Part shown: positions 40,673 to 49,013 of the stretch, in pieces
Layout: the number at the start of each line of letters is the position of its first letter
Position numbering within the stretch: the stretch's first letter is position 1
Assembly: GCA_937951875.1 (NCBI GenBank)
Contig: CALGAN010000056.1
Span: 31,358 to 95,357, forward strand
Length of the DNA: 64,000 bases
Source of the DNA: an uncultured Alkalilimnicola sp.
GTDB lineage: Bacteria > Pseudomonadota > Gammaproteobacteria > Nitrococcales > AK92
Direction of reading: 5' to 3'
Translations under genes and position numbers: made by a program
Notes under the pieces: generated by a model
What the model was told of the DNA's origin: nothing
Database searches by the model: none
The model's input: the letters and a program-made list of their open reading frames with translations, nothing else

Positions 40673-41425
40673 ATGCGCACCCAATCCGTTGTTTCCATCG
40701 TCCTGCTGCTGCTCGCGCTCCTGTTGGCGGGCTGCGCGCACAATTCCACGCCGCTCGAGCCGTACGACCCGTACGAGCAGACCAACCGCAAGGTTTTCGC
40801 CTTCAACCAGGAGTTGGACCGCTACGTTCTGGAACCGGTGGCCACCGGCTATGCCAAGATCACGCCGAACTTCTTCCGCCGCGGCGTGCAGAATTTCTTC
40901 GCCAACGCCGCCTATCCCAGCGTGATCATCAACGACTTCCTGCAGGGCAAGGGCATGCAGGGCCTGCAGGACACCGGTCGTTTCCTGATCAATACCACCG
41001 TCGGTCTGTTCGGTATTTGGGATCCGGCCAGCTATCTGGGCCTGCCGGCGCACGACGAGGACTTCGGCCAAACCCTGGCGGTGTGGGGCGCCAACAGCGG
41101 CCCCTACCTGGAGCTGCCGCTGTTCGGCCCGCGCTACACCCGCGAAACGGTCGACCTGCCGCTAGGCGCCTTCACCAACGTGCTCGGCTACGTGTTCAGC
41201 TGGAACGTGACGATCCCGCTGGCGGCGCTGTACGTGGTCAACACCCGCGCCCAGCTGGACGCGGCGGTGAAGATCCGCGAGCAGGCGGCGTTGGACCCCT
41301 ACCTGTTCACGCGCGCCGCCTACATGCAGCTGCGCGAGAACCTCATCCACGACGGCAAGCCGCCGGTCGAGGATCTCTACGACGAGAGCCTGTTCGAGGA
41401 CGACGACGCGCTTCCCGCCGACTGA
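40673..41425 (+). CDS. mlaA: Phospholipid-binding lipoprotein MlaA (VacJ)
   Basis: Outer-membrane component that removes phospholipids from the outer leaflet with MlaC. The 250-residue protein starts with a lipoprotein signal (LLLAGC, Cys21) and shows DPYEQTNRKVFAFNQELDRY, NFFANAAYPSVIINDFLQGK and the GLFGIWDPASYLGL region typical of VacJ. The ATG at 40673 begins the signal; an ATG at 40619 overlapping the upstream stop is less likely. No mlaBCDEF genes are nearby. Confidence 0.94.
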   Translation: MRTQSVVSIVLLLLALLLAGCAHNSTPLEPYDPYEQTNRKVFAFNQELDRYVLEPVATGYAKITPNFFRRGVQNFFANAAYPSVIINDFLQGKGMQGLQDTGRFLINTTVGLFGIWDPASYLGLPAHDEDFGQTLAVWGANSGPYLELPLFGPRYTRETVDLPLGAFTNVLGYVFSWNVTIPLAALYVVNTRAQLDAAVKIREQAALDPYLFTRAAYMQLRENLIHDGKPPVEDLYDESLFEDDDALPAD

Positions 41426-41436
41426 AGGGTCCGGCC

Positions 41437-43014
41437 TCAGGCCGGCGCCCCGACTCGGCGGAACTCGGACGGATCGACCCGCAGCTTGCGCATGCGCGAG
41501 CGCAGCGTGTGCGGATTGATCGCCAGCAGCCGGGCCGCGCCGTACGGCCCCTCGATGCGGCCGCCGGTCCGAGCTAGCGCCGCGCGGATGTGCGCCGCCA
41601 TGGCCTCGTCCAGGGTCGGGAAGCGGGCAGCGGTCTCCGGTGGCGCGCCGTTGCCGGCCGGGACCGGCGACGAGGCTGGCGCCGGCGCGGCCGGCTGCAC
41701 AATGCCCGCCCCGAGCGCTGCCCGCACCTGCAGACCGCGGCCGTTGCCGAGAATCGCCGCCCGCTCGATCACCGAGGCCATCTCCCGCACGTTGCCCGGC
41801 CACGGGTAGGCGCGCAGCAGCTCGATGTCCTCGTCGGTGGGCAGCTGCAGGGGCAGGCCGAGCTTGCTCGACGCCCGCGCGGCGAAATGGCGGGCCAGCG
41901 CCGGGATGTCGATCTGCCGCTCGCGCAGCGGCGGGATGACGATCGGGAACACCGCGATGCGGTACCACAGGTCTTGGCGGAACGTCCCCTCGCGCACCAT
42001 CCCGGCCAGATCGCGGTGGGTGGCGGCCACCACCCGCACGTCCACCTTGACCGGCACCTCGCCGCCGACCCGATACAGCGTGCCGTCCTGCAGCACCCGC
42101 AGCAGCCGCACCTGCGCGGCGGGCGTCAGCTCGCCGACCTCGTCCAGGAACAGGGTGCCGCCGTCGGCGCGCTCGAACCAGCCCTTGCGCTGACCGGCGG
42201 CGCCGGTGAAGCTGCCCTTTTCGTGGCCGAACAGCTCGGAGTCGATCAGTTCCGGCGGGATCGCGCCGCAGTTGACGCGGATGAACGGCCCCTGGCTGCG
42301 CAGGGAGCGGTCGTGCACCGCGCGCGCCACCACCTCCTTGCCCGAGCCGGTTTCGCCCAGCAGCAGCACCGAGGTGTCGGAGCGCGCCACCAGATCGACT
42401 CGCTCCAGCACCGGCCGCAGGCCGCCGTCGGCGCCGATCAGGCTGTCGTTCAGCCCCTGGCGGCCGAGCCGCGCCAGCAGCGACTGACGGTCGGCCTCGG
42501 CGGCCGCGCGCAGGTTGGCCAGCTCGCGCATGCGGGCGTCGTTGGCCACCGCCACCGCCAGCGGCGTCAGCAGTTGGCGGAACAGCGCCTCATGGGCGGC
42601 ATCGAAGCGCGCGCCGGGCAGGGCGGCGACGATGGCCACGCCGCTGGTGGCGCCGCCGTCGCGCCATAGCGGGCCGATAAGCACGTTGTCACCGCGATAG
42701 CTGCCGGCCAGCGGCTCCAGGGCCTCGAGCCAGGCCATCCCCGGCAGGAGATTGAGGATCTCGCCGCGCTGGCACCAGACGAGCAGGTTGGAGAACAGCG
42801 ATTCGCTGTATGCCGTGTAGCGGCCATGGGCCAGGGCGCGGCTGCTGGCCGCCAGGACCAGCGCCATGCGCGGACGGTCGACGTATTCGAGCTCCACGCT
42901 GGCGACCGGCATCGCCTGACGCAGAAGTTCGGCGACCGGGCGAATCGCGTCGGCCAGCTCGAGGTGGCCACTGACTTCCCGCCAGACCTTCAGGATGAAA
43001 TCTTCCTCGCCCAT
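41437..43014 (-). CDS. Sigma-54-dependent transcriptional activator with GAF-like N-terminus
   Basis: A bacterial enhancer-binding protein of 525 residues. The N-terminal 165 residues form a GAF-like sensory domain with no recognisable phosphoacceptor. The AAA+ domain has Walker A GETGSGKE (220-227), the sigma-54 contact loop GSFTGA (267-272), Walker B TLFLDE and the arginine-finger region. A Pro/Ala-rich linker leads to a Fis-type HTH (GAARLLAINPHTLRSRMRKL). It is divergent from the degenerate EAL gene. A tandem enhancer dyad lies 9-41 bp upstream of its own ATG, suggesting autoregulation. The ligand is unknown; the neighbourhood suggests a sulfur status signal. Confidence 0.92.
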   Translation of the reverse strand: MGEEDFILKVWREVSGHLELADAIRPVAELLRQAMPVASVELEYVDRPRMALVLAASSRALAHGRYTAYSESLFSNLLVWCQRGEILNLLPGMAWLEALEPLAGSYRGDNVLIGPLWRDGGATSGVAIVAALPGARFDAAHEALFRQLLTPLAVAVANDARMRELANLRAAAEADRQSLLARLGRQGLNDSLIGADGGLRPVLERVDLVARSDTSVLLLGETGSGKEVVARAVHDRSLRSQGPFIRVNCGAIPPELIDSELFGHEKGSFTGAAGQRKGWFERADGGTLFLDEVGELTPAAQVRLLRVLQDGTLYRVGGEVPVKVDVRVVAATHRDLAGMVREGTFRQDLWYRIAVFPIVIPPLRERQIDIPALARHFAARASSKLGLPLQLPTDEDIELLRAYPWPGNVREMASVIERAAILGNGRGLQVRAALGAGIVQPAAPAPASSPVPAGNGAPPETAARFPTLDEAMAAHIRAALARTGGRIEGPYGAARLLAINPHTLRSRMRKLRVDPSEFRRVGAPA

Positions 43015-43022
43015 GTGCGCTC

Positions 43023-43055
43023 CCGTGACATTTCACAGGCCGTGATATTTCACGG
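43023..43055 (+). promoter_or_regulatory. Tandem enhancer dyads (UAS) for sigma-54 regulation
   Basis: CCGTGACATTTCACAG (43023-43038) and the perfect dyad CCGTGATATTTCACGG (43040-43055), offset 17 bp. The centre of the second copy is about 107 bp before the -24 GG of the sigma-54 promoter at 43153. The perfect 16-mer recurs, reverse-complemented, at 61745-61760. Confidence 0.75.
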
Positions 43056-43152
43056 AACTTATCAAGCCTATTTCCAAGCCTAGACCAGTAACTGGAGAGT
43101 TCGCATCAGCGTGTCAGTTTTTATTCCTAAAAGTTATTGTTGTCCAGCGTCA

Positions 43153-43168
43153 TGGCACAACCTTTGCT
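43153..43168 (+). promoter_or_regulatory. Sigma-54 promoter of the EAL-like gene
   Basis: TGGCACAACCTTTGCT: GG at 43154-43155 and GC at 43166-43167 with exactly 10 bp between them, near-perfect match to TGGCACG-N4-TTGCW. The gene starts 66 bp downstream. Confidence 0.85.
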
Positions 43169-43233
43169 CTGATACCCCCTAGTGGCGTGCCGACGCGCCG
43201 CTGCCGCGCACTCATCGTTCTGGAGGATTCGCC

Positions 43234-44031
43234 ATGCCCCTGGCCCGTGTCGTCGACTACCTCAACGCCAATCACGATCTGTTCCACCCGCGCACGCGCC
43301 TCGGCGAACGCTCCAGCTACCGCTTCGAGCAGGGCCGGCTGACCGCCAACATCGGCACGCTGCGACTGCGCTCCTATCAAGTGCCGATCGTCGACGTCGG
43401 CCGCGGCGCCGTGGTCGCCCGCCGCGCCCGGCTGCGGGTCACCCACCCCAGCGGCCGCGAGCAGCATCCGGAGTCGCTCTACCTGCACGCCTGGGACGGC
43501 AGCGAGGTGATCTTCCTCGACCGGTTCCTGCGCACCCTGCACGCGCTGGAACATCTGAACCGGCCGTACTCGGCCGGCGATCCGCTGGTGGTGGACGTGC
43601 ACGCCCGCCACGTCGCCGCGGTGCCCGGCGACCACGGCGCCGCCTTCGAAGGGCTGCTGGCGCAGCTCGGCCTTGCGCGGGAGCAGATCGTCCTGCGCCT
43701 GCACGGGCCGCATCTGCTGCGCGACGAGCACAGCCAGCGCGCCGCCATCAGCTTCGCCGCGCGCGGCTACCGGCTGCTGGCGGCCGAGCTGCCGCCGCAG
43801 GCCACCGACTGGGAGCGGCTGCGTACGCTTGGCGTGGGTTGGGCTTCGCCGGCCGCCGACGCCGTTGCGGAGACGCTGCGACCGTGGCTAGCCGCGGCGC
43901 GCGACCACGGAATCGCCACCCTGCTGGAGGCCGACGCCCCGGGCTCGACCTCGGAACGGGCGCGCCGACTCGGTTTCGCGCTGGCGGAAGCGGAGCAGCT
44001 GGACAGCCGACGCGCCGCCTGGGGGCGCTAG
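43234..44031 (+). CDS. Degenerate EAL-domain protein
   Basis: A 265-residue soluble protein. The second half follows the EAL c-di-GMP phosphodiesterase pattern: LVVDVHARHVAAVPGDHGAA parallels the FLNLHPRHL strand, EQIVLRLHG parallels QIVLEI, and GYRLLAAEL parallels GYRLAIDDFG. The catalytic residues are replaced: ExLxR, DDFG, the KxD Lys and EGxE acids are missing. It therefore cannot be an ordinary phosphodiesterase and may be a ligand or partner-binding protein. TGGAGGATT precedes the ATG. It is the first target of a sigma-54 promoter, transcribed away from the activator gene. The EAL assignment is by pattern and is moderately sure. Confidence 0.65.
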   Translation: MPLARVVDYLNANHDLFHPRTRLGERSSYRFEQGRLTANIGTLRLRSYQVPIVDVGRGAVVARRARLRVTHPSGREQHPESLYLHAWDGSEVIFLDRFLRTLHALEHLNRPYSAGDPLVVDVHARHVAAVPGDHGAAFEGLLAQLGLAREQIVLRLHGPHLLRDEHSQRAAISFAARGYRLLAAELPPQATDWERLRTLGVGWASPAADAVAETLRPWLAAARDHGIATLLEADAPGSTSERARRLGFALAEAEQLDSRRAAWGR

Positions 44032-44040
44032 CCGCCCTGG

Positions 44041-44074
44041 CCGGCAAAGATCACGGCGCCGTGACATTTCCCGA
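44041..44074 (+). promoter_or_regulatory. Enhancer dyads (UAS) upstream of the sulfatase promoter
   Basis: CCGTGATCTTTGCCGG on the minus strand (44056-44041) followed by CCGTGACATTTCCCGA (44059-44074), offset 18 bp. Centre of the second copy lies about 107 bp before the -24 GG at 44174, the same spacing as at 43 kb. Confidence 0.7.
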
Positions 44075-44172
44075 CAAAGCCGCTGCATCGCCCGACACCG
44101 CAACACGGCGTCGCCGCGCAAGCGCCCTGATTAGAACCATAAATCAGGTTTTGCGGCGCACTTAGCACTTAT

Positions 44173-44188
44173 TGGCATATCTGTTGCT
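44173..44188 (+). promoter_or_regulatory. Sigma-54 promoter of the sulfatase-FGE operon
   Basis: TGGCATATCTGTTGCT with GG (44174-44175) and GC (44186-44187) 10 bp apart. It lies 125 bp before the sulfatase ATG. Confidence 0.8.
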
Positions 44189-44312
44189 CCGCTTCCGACG
44201 CCGACCGCCGGGCAGCACGCCCAGCCCGGCGACCGGCTCACCGACACCAATCCACCGCGCCGGCCGGCAGCGACGCTGCCGCCGCGCCTGCACGAAGGAA
44301 GCGGAATATCCG

Positions 44313-46028
44313 ATGGCTGCAACGATAAGAACCGCCGCCCGCCGACGGGCGGCCTCCCTGGCCTTGGCGCTGTTCACGGCTGTGACGCTCGGCGCCTGCG
44401 ATGACGACGACAAGGAAACGGCCGCATCCCCTGCCCCGGAGCGCCGCCCCAACATTCTGCTGATCCTCGCCGACGATCTCGGCTATTCGGACATCGGCGC
44501 CTTCGGCGGCGAGATCAGCACCCCCAACCTCGACCTGCTGGCGGCCGAGGGCAGGCTGCTGCTCAACCACCACACCTCGACCACCTGCGCGCCGACCCGC
44601 GCCACCCTGCACGCTGGCACCGACCAGCACCTGACCGGCATCGGCAACCAGTCGATCGCGCCGTATCAACAGGGCAAGCCGGGCTACGAGGGCTATCTCA
44701 ACGAGCGCTCGCTGTACCTGCCGGAACTGCTGCGCGACGGCGGCTACCACACCTACATCGCCGGCAAGTGGCATCTCGGCAGCAAGGACGACCAGCTGCC
44801 GCCAGCGCGCGGCTACGAGCGCTCCTACGTGCTGCTCGAGGGCGTAGCCAACCATTACGGCAACCGCCCCGACAACCCGCTGCCCAGCAACCGCGGGAAC
44901 TATCGGGAGGACGGCCAACCGGTGACGCCGCCGCCGGAGTTCTATTCCACCGACTTCTATACCGACAAGCTGATCGAGTACATCGACCGCAACTTGGGCG
45001 ACGGCAAGCCGTTCTTCGCCTTCGCCGCCTACACCTCGCCGCACTGGCCGCTGCAGGCACCGCCCGAGTTCATCGACCGCTACAAGGGCCGCTACGACGC
45101 CGGCTACGACGCCATCCGCAACGCCCGCTTCCAGCGGCAGAAGGCGCTGGGCATCGTGCCGCCCGACGCCGAGCTGCCGCCGCCGGCGGACATTCCCGAC
45201 GACGCGCAGATGTACCCCAACCGGCGCAACCCCGGCGGCTACCCGCTGTGGGATGAGCTCAGCCCCGAGGAGAAGGCTTACGAGGCGCGGCGCATGGAGG
45301 TCTACGCGGCCATGGTCGAGAACCTCGACTACAACATCGGCCGGCTGATCCGCTACCTCAAGCAGAAGGGCGAGTACGAGAACACCCTGATCGTGTTTCA
45401 CTCCGACAACGGCCCGGAGGCCACCGACTTCGGCAGCAGCGCCGGCTACGACAACAGCCTGGAGAACCTGGGCCGCTACGGCTCGTACGTGGCTATCCGC
45501 CAGGGCTGGTCCGAGGTCAGCAGCGTCCCCAACCGCTTCTACAAGTCCTTCCCCACCGAAGGTGGCCACCGCGTGCCCACCATCGTGCGCCTGCCGGGCC
45601 AGCACTCGCCGCAGCCACCGCTCCACGCCCTGACCACCATCGAGGACTGGCTGCCGACCTTCCTCGACTTCGCCGGCATTCCCGATCCGGGCAGCAACTA
45701 CAAGGGCCGCGAGGTCAACCCGATCACCGGCTACTCGCTGCGCGGCCTGCTGGAGAACCGGGTGGCCGACGTGCGCGACGAAACCACGGTCTGGGCCGGC
45801 GAGCAGTTCAACCGCCGCTACCTCTACAAGGGCGAGTGGAAGATCAGTTACCTGGAACCGCCGCTCGGCACCGGCCAGTGGCAGCTCTACCACCTACCCA
45901 CCGACCGCTTCGAGACCCGCGACCTGGCGGCCGAGCGTCCCGACAAGCTGGCCGAGCTGATCGCCGAGTGGGACGCCTACGTCGAACGCTTCGGCGTGGT
46001 GCTGCCGCCGGAGGAGCCGGCGCAATGA
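44313..46028 (+). CDS. Arylsulfatase lipoprotein (formylglycine-dependent)
   Basis: Type I sulfatase that hydrolyses organic sulfate esters. The 571-residue protein has a lipoprotein-type signal (VTLGAC, Cys29), so it is exported. The core starts RPNILLILADDLGYSD (metal-binding Asp-Asp), and the modification site CAPTR (Cys92-Arg96, in TTCAPTRATLHAG) matches C-x-P-x-R, whose Cys becomes formylglycine. GKWHLG and the HSDNGPE metal site are present. Starting codon ATG 44313 follows GAAGGAAGCGGA. The next gene encodes the maturase, overlapping by 4 bp. It probably releases sulfate for growth under sulfur limitation. Confidence 0.93.
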   Translation: MAATIRTAARRRAASLALALFTAVTLGACDDDDKETAASPAPERRPNILLILADDLGYSDIGAFGGEISTPNLDLLAAEGRLLLNHHTSTTCAPTRATLHAGTDQHLTGIGNQSIAPYQQGKPGYEGYLNERSLYLPELLRDGGYHTYIAGKWHLGSKDDQLPPARGYERSYVLLEGVANHYGNRPDNPLPSNRGNYREDGQPVTPPPEFYSTDFYTDKLIEYIDRNLGDGKPFFAFAAYTSPHWPLQAPPEFIDRYKGRYDAGYDAIRNARFQRQKALGIVPPDAELPPPADIPDDAQMYPNRRNPGGYPLWDELSPEEKAYEARRMEVYAAMVENLDYNIGRLIRYLKQKGEYENTLIVFHSDNGPEATDFGSSAGYDNSLENLGRYGSYVAIRQGWSEVSSVPNRFYKSFPTEGGHRVPTIVRLPGQHSPQPPLHALTTIEDWLPTFLDFAGIPDPGSNYKGREVNPITGYSLRGLLENRVADVRDETTVWAGEQFNRRYLYKGEWKISYLEPPLGTGQWQLYHLPTDRFETRDLAAERPDKLAELIAEWDAYVERFGVVLPPEEPAQ

Positions 46029-46954
46029 GGCGTGTCCGGCTTCGCTACCTTCTCCCCGCCGCCCTCGGGGCGGCGGCGGTCGGCCTGGCCACCGCCGGTC
46101 TGCTGCCCAGCCAGGCCACGCCGATCCCGGGCCTGGGCGACCGCGACGGCTGCGCCGCCTACACCGGACTGCCGCCGCAATGGCGCAGCTCTCCGACCGC
46201 CGGCATGGCGCCGGTTCGCCTCGACGACGGCCGCCAGCTCTGGTTCGACGTCACCGAGGTGACCACCGCCCAGTTCGCCGATTTCGTCGCCGCCACCGGC
46301 TACGTCACCGAACTCGAACGCGGCGCCGGTGCTGGCGCGGTGTTCGCCGCGCCGACCTCGGCCACCGTCGAGCTCGGGCCGCACGTGTGGTGGCAGCCGC
46401 GCCCCGACGCCAGCTGGCGGCAGCCGCGCGGCGCCGACGGCCCACCGGCGGCGCCGAACGAACCGGTGACCATGGTCACCCGCGCCGACGCCGAGGCCTA
46501 CGCCGCCTGGCTGGGGCGGCGCCTGCCGACCGAGGCCGAGTGGGAGGCCGGCGCACGCGGCAGCGGCCGCGACGATGGCCTGGACGAGCGCGGCCGACCG
46601 ATCGCCAACTTCTGGCAGGGCCTGTTCCCGCATCGGGATCTGGCCGAGGACGGCTTCCACGGGCTGGCGCCAGTCGGCTGCTATCCGGCCAACGCCCAGG
46701 GTCTGTTCGACACAGTCGGCAACGTCTGGGAGTGGACCGGCGACGACTGGGGCGGCGAGAGCCAGTGGCACGGCCACGGCGAAGTGCCCGTGGAGGCCGC
46801 CGGCGGCACCGCCACGGCCGGGCTGATCAAGGGCGGCAGCTGGCTGTGCGCGGCCAACTACTGCCAGCGCTATCGCCGCCAGGCGCGCCACCGCCACGAC
46901 ATCCATGTCGGCACGGTGCATGTCGGCTTCCGCACGGTTCGAGACGCACCGTGA
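46025..46954 (+). CDS. Formylglycine-generating enzyme family protein with signal sequence
   Basis: Converts the sulfatase Cys to formylglycine using O2. The 309-residue protein has the FGE/SUMF1 fold (LWFDVTEVTTAQFADFVAATG, RLPTEAEWEAGARG, GNVWEWTGD). The two catalytic copper-binding cysteines are present in GGSWLCAANYCQRYR (Cys275 and Cys280), which many FGE-like proteins lack, so it is a true maturase candidate. An N-terminal hydrophobic segment (about 8-30) looks like a signal peptide or anchor, unusual since known bacterial FGEs act in the cytosol. ATGA overlap with the sulfatase gene. Confidence 0.9.
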   Translation: MRRVRLRYLLPAALGAAAVGLATAGLLPSQATPIPGLGDRDGCAAYTGLPPQWRSSPTAGMAPVRLDDGRQLWFDVTEVTTAQFADFVAATGYVTELERGAGAGAVFAAPTSATVELGPHVWWQPRPDASWRQPRGADGPPAAPNEPVTMVTRADAEAYAAWLGRRLPTEAEWEAGARGSGRDDGLDERGRPIANFWQGLFPHRDLAEDGFHGLAPVGCYPANAQGLFDTVGNVWEWTGDDWGGESQWHGHGEVPVEAAGGTATAGLIKGGSWLCAANYCQRYRRQARHRHDIHVGTVHVGFRTVRDAP

Positions 46955-46978
46955 TGGCGGCAGAAGCTCACGGACAGC

Positions 46979-47015
46979 CCGGCAAATTTCCTGGCCGAAC
47001 CGTGCTCGGTCACAG
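46979..47015 (+). promoter_or_regulatory. Degenerate enhancer dyads upstream of the flavin reductase promoter
   Basis: CCGGCAAATTTCCTGG (46979-46994) and CCGTGCTCGGTCACAG (47000-47015), offset 21 bp. The second keeps both dyad arms (CCGTG..., ...TCACAG). Its centre is about 75 bp before the -24 GG at 47082, matching the spacing upstream of the ABC transporter genes. Confidence 0.5.
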
Positions 47016-47080
47016 CCGCGCCCGCGAGCGGCGGCCGTCGGGCCGCCACGGACCCTGCGGCGGCGCGCCTTTCCGGGCGT

Positions 47081-47096
47081 TGGCACGGCCATTGCT
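47081..47096 (+). promoter_or_regulatory. Sigma-54 promoter of the flavin reductase operon
   Basis: TGGCACGGCCATTGCT: perfect TGGCACG and TTGCT elements, GG (47082-47083) and GC (47094-47095) 10 bp apart, 70 bp before the ATG at 47166. Confidence 0.85.
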
Positions 47097-47165
47097 CCCC
47101 TCCTGGGGTGGGCGGCGGCCAGGACCGCGTCCGCCCTTCGAACAACCGTCAACGGAACACCATCC

Positions 47166-47678
47166 ATGATCGACGCCTCTTTGTTCCGCGCGACCATGCG
47201 CCAGCTCGCCACTGGCGTGGCGGTGATCACCGTGCGCACCCGCGAAGGCCGCCTGCACGCCATGACCGCCACCTCGTTCACGCCGGTGTCGCTGGAACCG
47301 CCACTGCTGCTGATCTGCATCAACCGCGGCGGCGACACCGATGCCGCGCTGGCCGACGCCGACGGTTTCGGCCTGACCCTGCTCAGCGAGGACCAAGCCG
47401 AGCTGTCGACGCGCTTCGCAGGCAAGGGCCCGGAGCGCTACCGCTTCGACGACCTGCCGCTGCGCCGCGGACCCGGCGGCGGCGCGTTTCTGGACGGCGG
47501 CGCGGCTTTCATCGAAGCCACCCTGCAAGAGCGCATCGTCGCCGGCGACCACACGCTCTGCCTCGGCCGCATCGACTGGGCCACGGCGTTCCCGGAGCGG
47601 CGCCCGCTGGTCCACCACCAGGGCGCGTATCACCGCCTGCAACGCCTCGACCATATGCTCATGAGGAAAGTGGGATGA
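47166..47678 (+). CDS. Flavin reductase domain protein
   Basis: A 170-residue FMN-binding split-barrel protein of the HpaC/flavin reductase family. It starts FRATMRQLATGVAVITVRT, with the TATSFTPVSLEPPLLLICI flavin-binding region and ending in the HHQGAYHRL motif. It should supply reduced FMN/FAD to an oxygenase. None of the two-component monooxygenases known in sulfonate use (SsuD, MsuD, SfnG) is next to it. First gene in a three-gene operon under a sigma-54 promoter. Confidence 0.88.
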   Translation: MIDASLFRATMRQLATGVAVITVRTREGRLHAMTATSFTPVSLEPPLLLICINRGGDTDAALADADGFGLTLLSEDQAELSTRFAGKGPERYRFDDLPLRRGPGGGAFLDGGAAFIEATLQERIVAGDHTLCLGRIDWATAFPERRPLVHHQGAYHRLQRLDHMLMRKVG

Positions 47679-48250
47679 CGACATTAGTAGCCATCATCGG
47701 CAGCGCCGCCCGCAGCGGCCGCACCCGCCGCGCGCTGGAGCTGGCCGCCGACGCCGCCGCCGAGGCCCTGCCGGGCCTGAAGGTGGATTTCATCGATCTG
47801 TCCGAGCTGCGGCTGTCGTTCGCCGACGGCCGGCCGGCGGACAGCTATGGCGACGACACCGCCGCGGTGCTGGCGCGCATCGCCGCAGGCGATCTATTCC
47901 TGATCGGCACGCCGATCTATCGCGGCAGCTACACCGGGGCGCTCAAGAACCTGCTCGACCTGATCCCGCTGGAGAGCCTGGAAGGCAAGCCGGTGGGCCT
48001 GGTGGCCACCGGCGCCACCGCCCACCACTACCTTGCCATCGACGCCGCCCTGCGCCCGGTGCTGGCCTGGTTCAACGCCGTGCTGCTGCCTGGCAGCGTC
48101 TATCTGGAAGGGCGCGACTATCAGGACGGCGTGATCGCCGAGCGGGTCCGCGACCAGCTCGAACAGCTCGGCCGCGCCCTGACGCGCTTGGTCGGACTGC
48201 CGGCGGCGGCGGCGCTGCCGCGCAGCCTGGCCGGGCAGCTGCGAGGTTGA
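47675..48250 (+). CDS. NADPH-dependent FMN reductase (SsuE-like)
   Basis: A 191-residue flavodoxin-fold reductase with VAIIGSAARSGRTRRAL phosphate loop, GTPIYRGSYTGALKNLLD and TGATAHHYLAIDAALRPVLAWF, closely following SsuE/MsuE. SsuE provides FMNH2 for sulfonate monooxygenases. ATGA overlap with the preceding reductase gene. Sulfur-starvation function is inferred from family and context; the cognate oxygenase is not in the window. Confidence 0.9.
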   Translation: MTTLVAIIGSAARSGRTRRALELAADAAAEALPGLKVDFIDLSELRLSFADGRPADSYGDDTAAVLARIAAGDLFLIGTPIYRGSYTGALKNLLDLIPLESLEGKPVGLVATGATAHHYLAIDAALRPVLAWFNAVLLPGSVYLEGRDYQDGVIAERVRDQLEQLGRALTRLVGLPAAAALPRSLAGQLRG

Positions 48251-48252
48251 GC

Positions 48253-48828
48253 ATGAATCAGCGGCGCGCCCCGGAAATCGTCAGCGTCCGCACCGCCGCC
48301 CGCTCGCGGCTGTTTCACATTGAGGCGGTGCAGCTGCGCTTCGCCAACGGCACCGAGCGCGAGTTCGAGCGGGTGGCCGGCGGCGACAGCGCTGGCACGG
48401 TGATCGTCGTGCCCATGCTCGATCCGTCCACCTTCGTGCTAGTGCGCGAGTATGCGGTAGGGCTGGAGAGCTACGAGCTGGGCCTGCCGATGGGCCGCAT
48501 CGAGCCGGGCGAGTCGGCGCTGGAGGCCGCCAACCGCGAACTGATGGAGGAGATCGGCTTCGGCGCGCGCCGCCTGGAACCGCTGCACACCCTGTCGCTG
48601 GCACCCGGCATCCTCGGCTATCGCGCCGAGGTGGTGCTGGCCACCGATCTCTACCCACAGCGCCGGGAGGGCGACGAGCCCGAGCCTGTGGAGGTGGTGC
48701 TTTGGCCCGCGCAGCGGCTGGAGCAGGTGCTGGCCACCCGCGAGCTGTCCGAGGCGCGCACGCTAGCCGCGCTGTTCCTGGCCCGCGAGCTGGTCGGCCG
48801 CCGGGACACGCCTCCCGCCGCTAGCTAG
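48253..48828 (+). CDS. nudE: Nudix hydrolase, NudE-like
   Basis: A 191-residue Nudix protein with the box GRIEPGESALEAANRELMEE (continuing IGFG). The N-terminal RLFHIEAVQLRFANG and the VREYAVGLESYELGLPMG stretch match NudE, which hydrolyses ADP-ribose, Ap3A and NADH. It is 2 bp after the FMN reductase gene, so it shares the sigma-54 operon. A link to nucleotide products of sulfur metabolism is possible but unproven. An ATG at 48253 is preferred to a TTG two codons upstream. Confidence 0.87.
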   Translation: MNQRRAPEIVSVRTAARSRLFHIEAVQLRFANGTEREFERVAGGDSAGTVIVVPMLDPSTFVLVREYAVGLESYELGLPMGRIEPGESALEAANRELMEEIGFGARRLEPLHTLSLAPGILGYRAEVVLATDLYPQRREGDEPEPVEVVLWPAQRLEQVLATRELSEARTLAALFLARELVGRRDTPPAAS

Positions 48829-48915
48829 CGCCCGCCACCGCGCACCGCGTTCTCGACGCCACCGGCCCGGCGCCCCGCGCGCTGGCCCGGTGCGCCGTCA
48901 TATATCAAGGAAATG

Positions 48916-48949
48916 TCGTGCCAGATCACGGCACCGTCGCATTTCCTAA
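48916..48949 (+). promoter_or_regulatory. Enhancer dyads (UAS) upstream of the ABC transporter operon
   Basis: CCGTGATCTGGCACGA on the minus strand (48931-48916) and CCGTCGCATTTCCTAA (48934-48949), offset 18 bp, the same arrangement as at 44041-44074. GATCACGGC(A/G)CCGT and CATTTCC are shared between the two sites. Centre of the second copy is about 74 bp before the -24 GG. A GGAAATG/CATTTCC pair flanks the whole site (48909-48946). Confidence 0.65.
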
Positions 48950-49013
48950 CCCCCCGTTCGAATTCCCACGCTCAATCTGGTCTTGCGCCTGGAGATAGGT
49001 CGTCGCCGACGCA

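Noticed and set aside
44238..45893. 551-codon frame antisense to the sulfatase
   Set aside because: No signal, RBS or domain; the plus-strand sulfatase has all active-site motifs.
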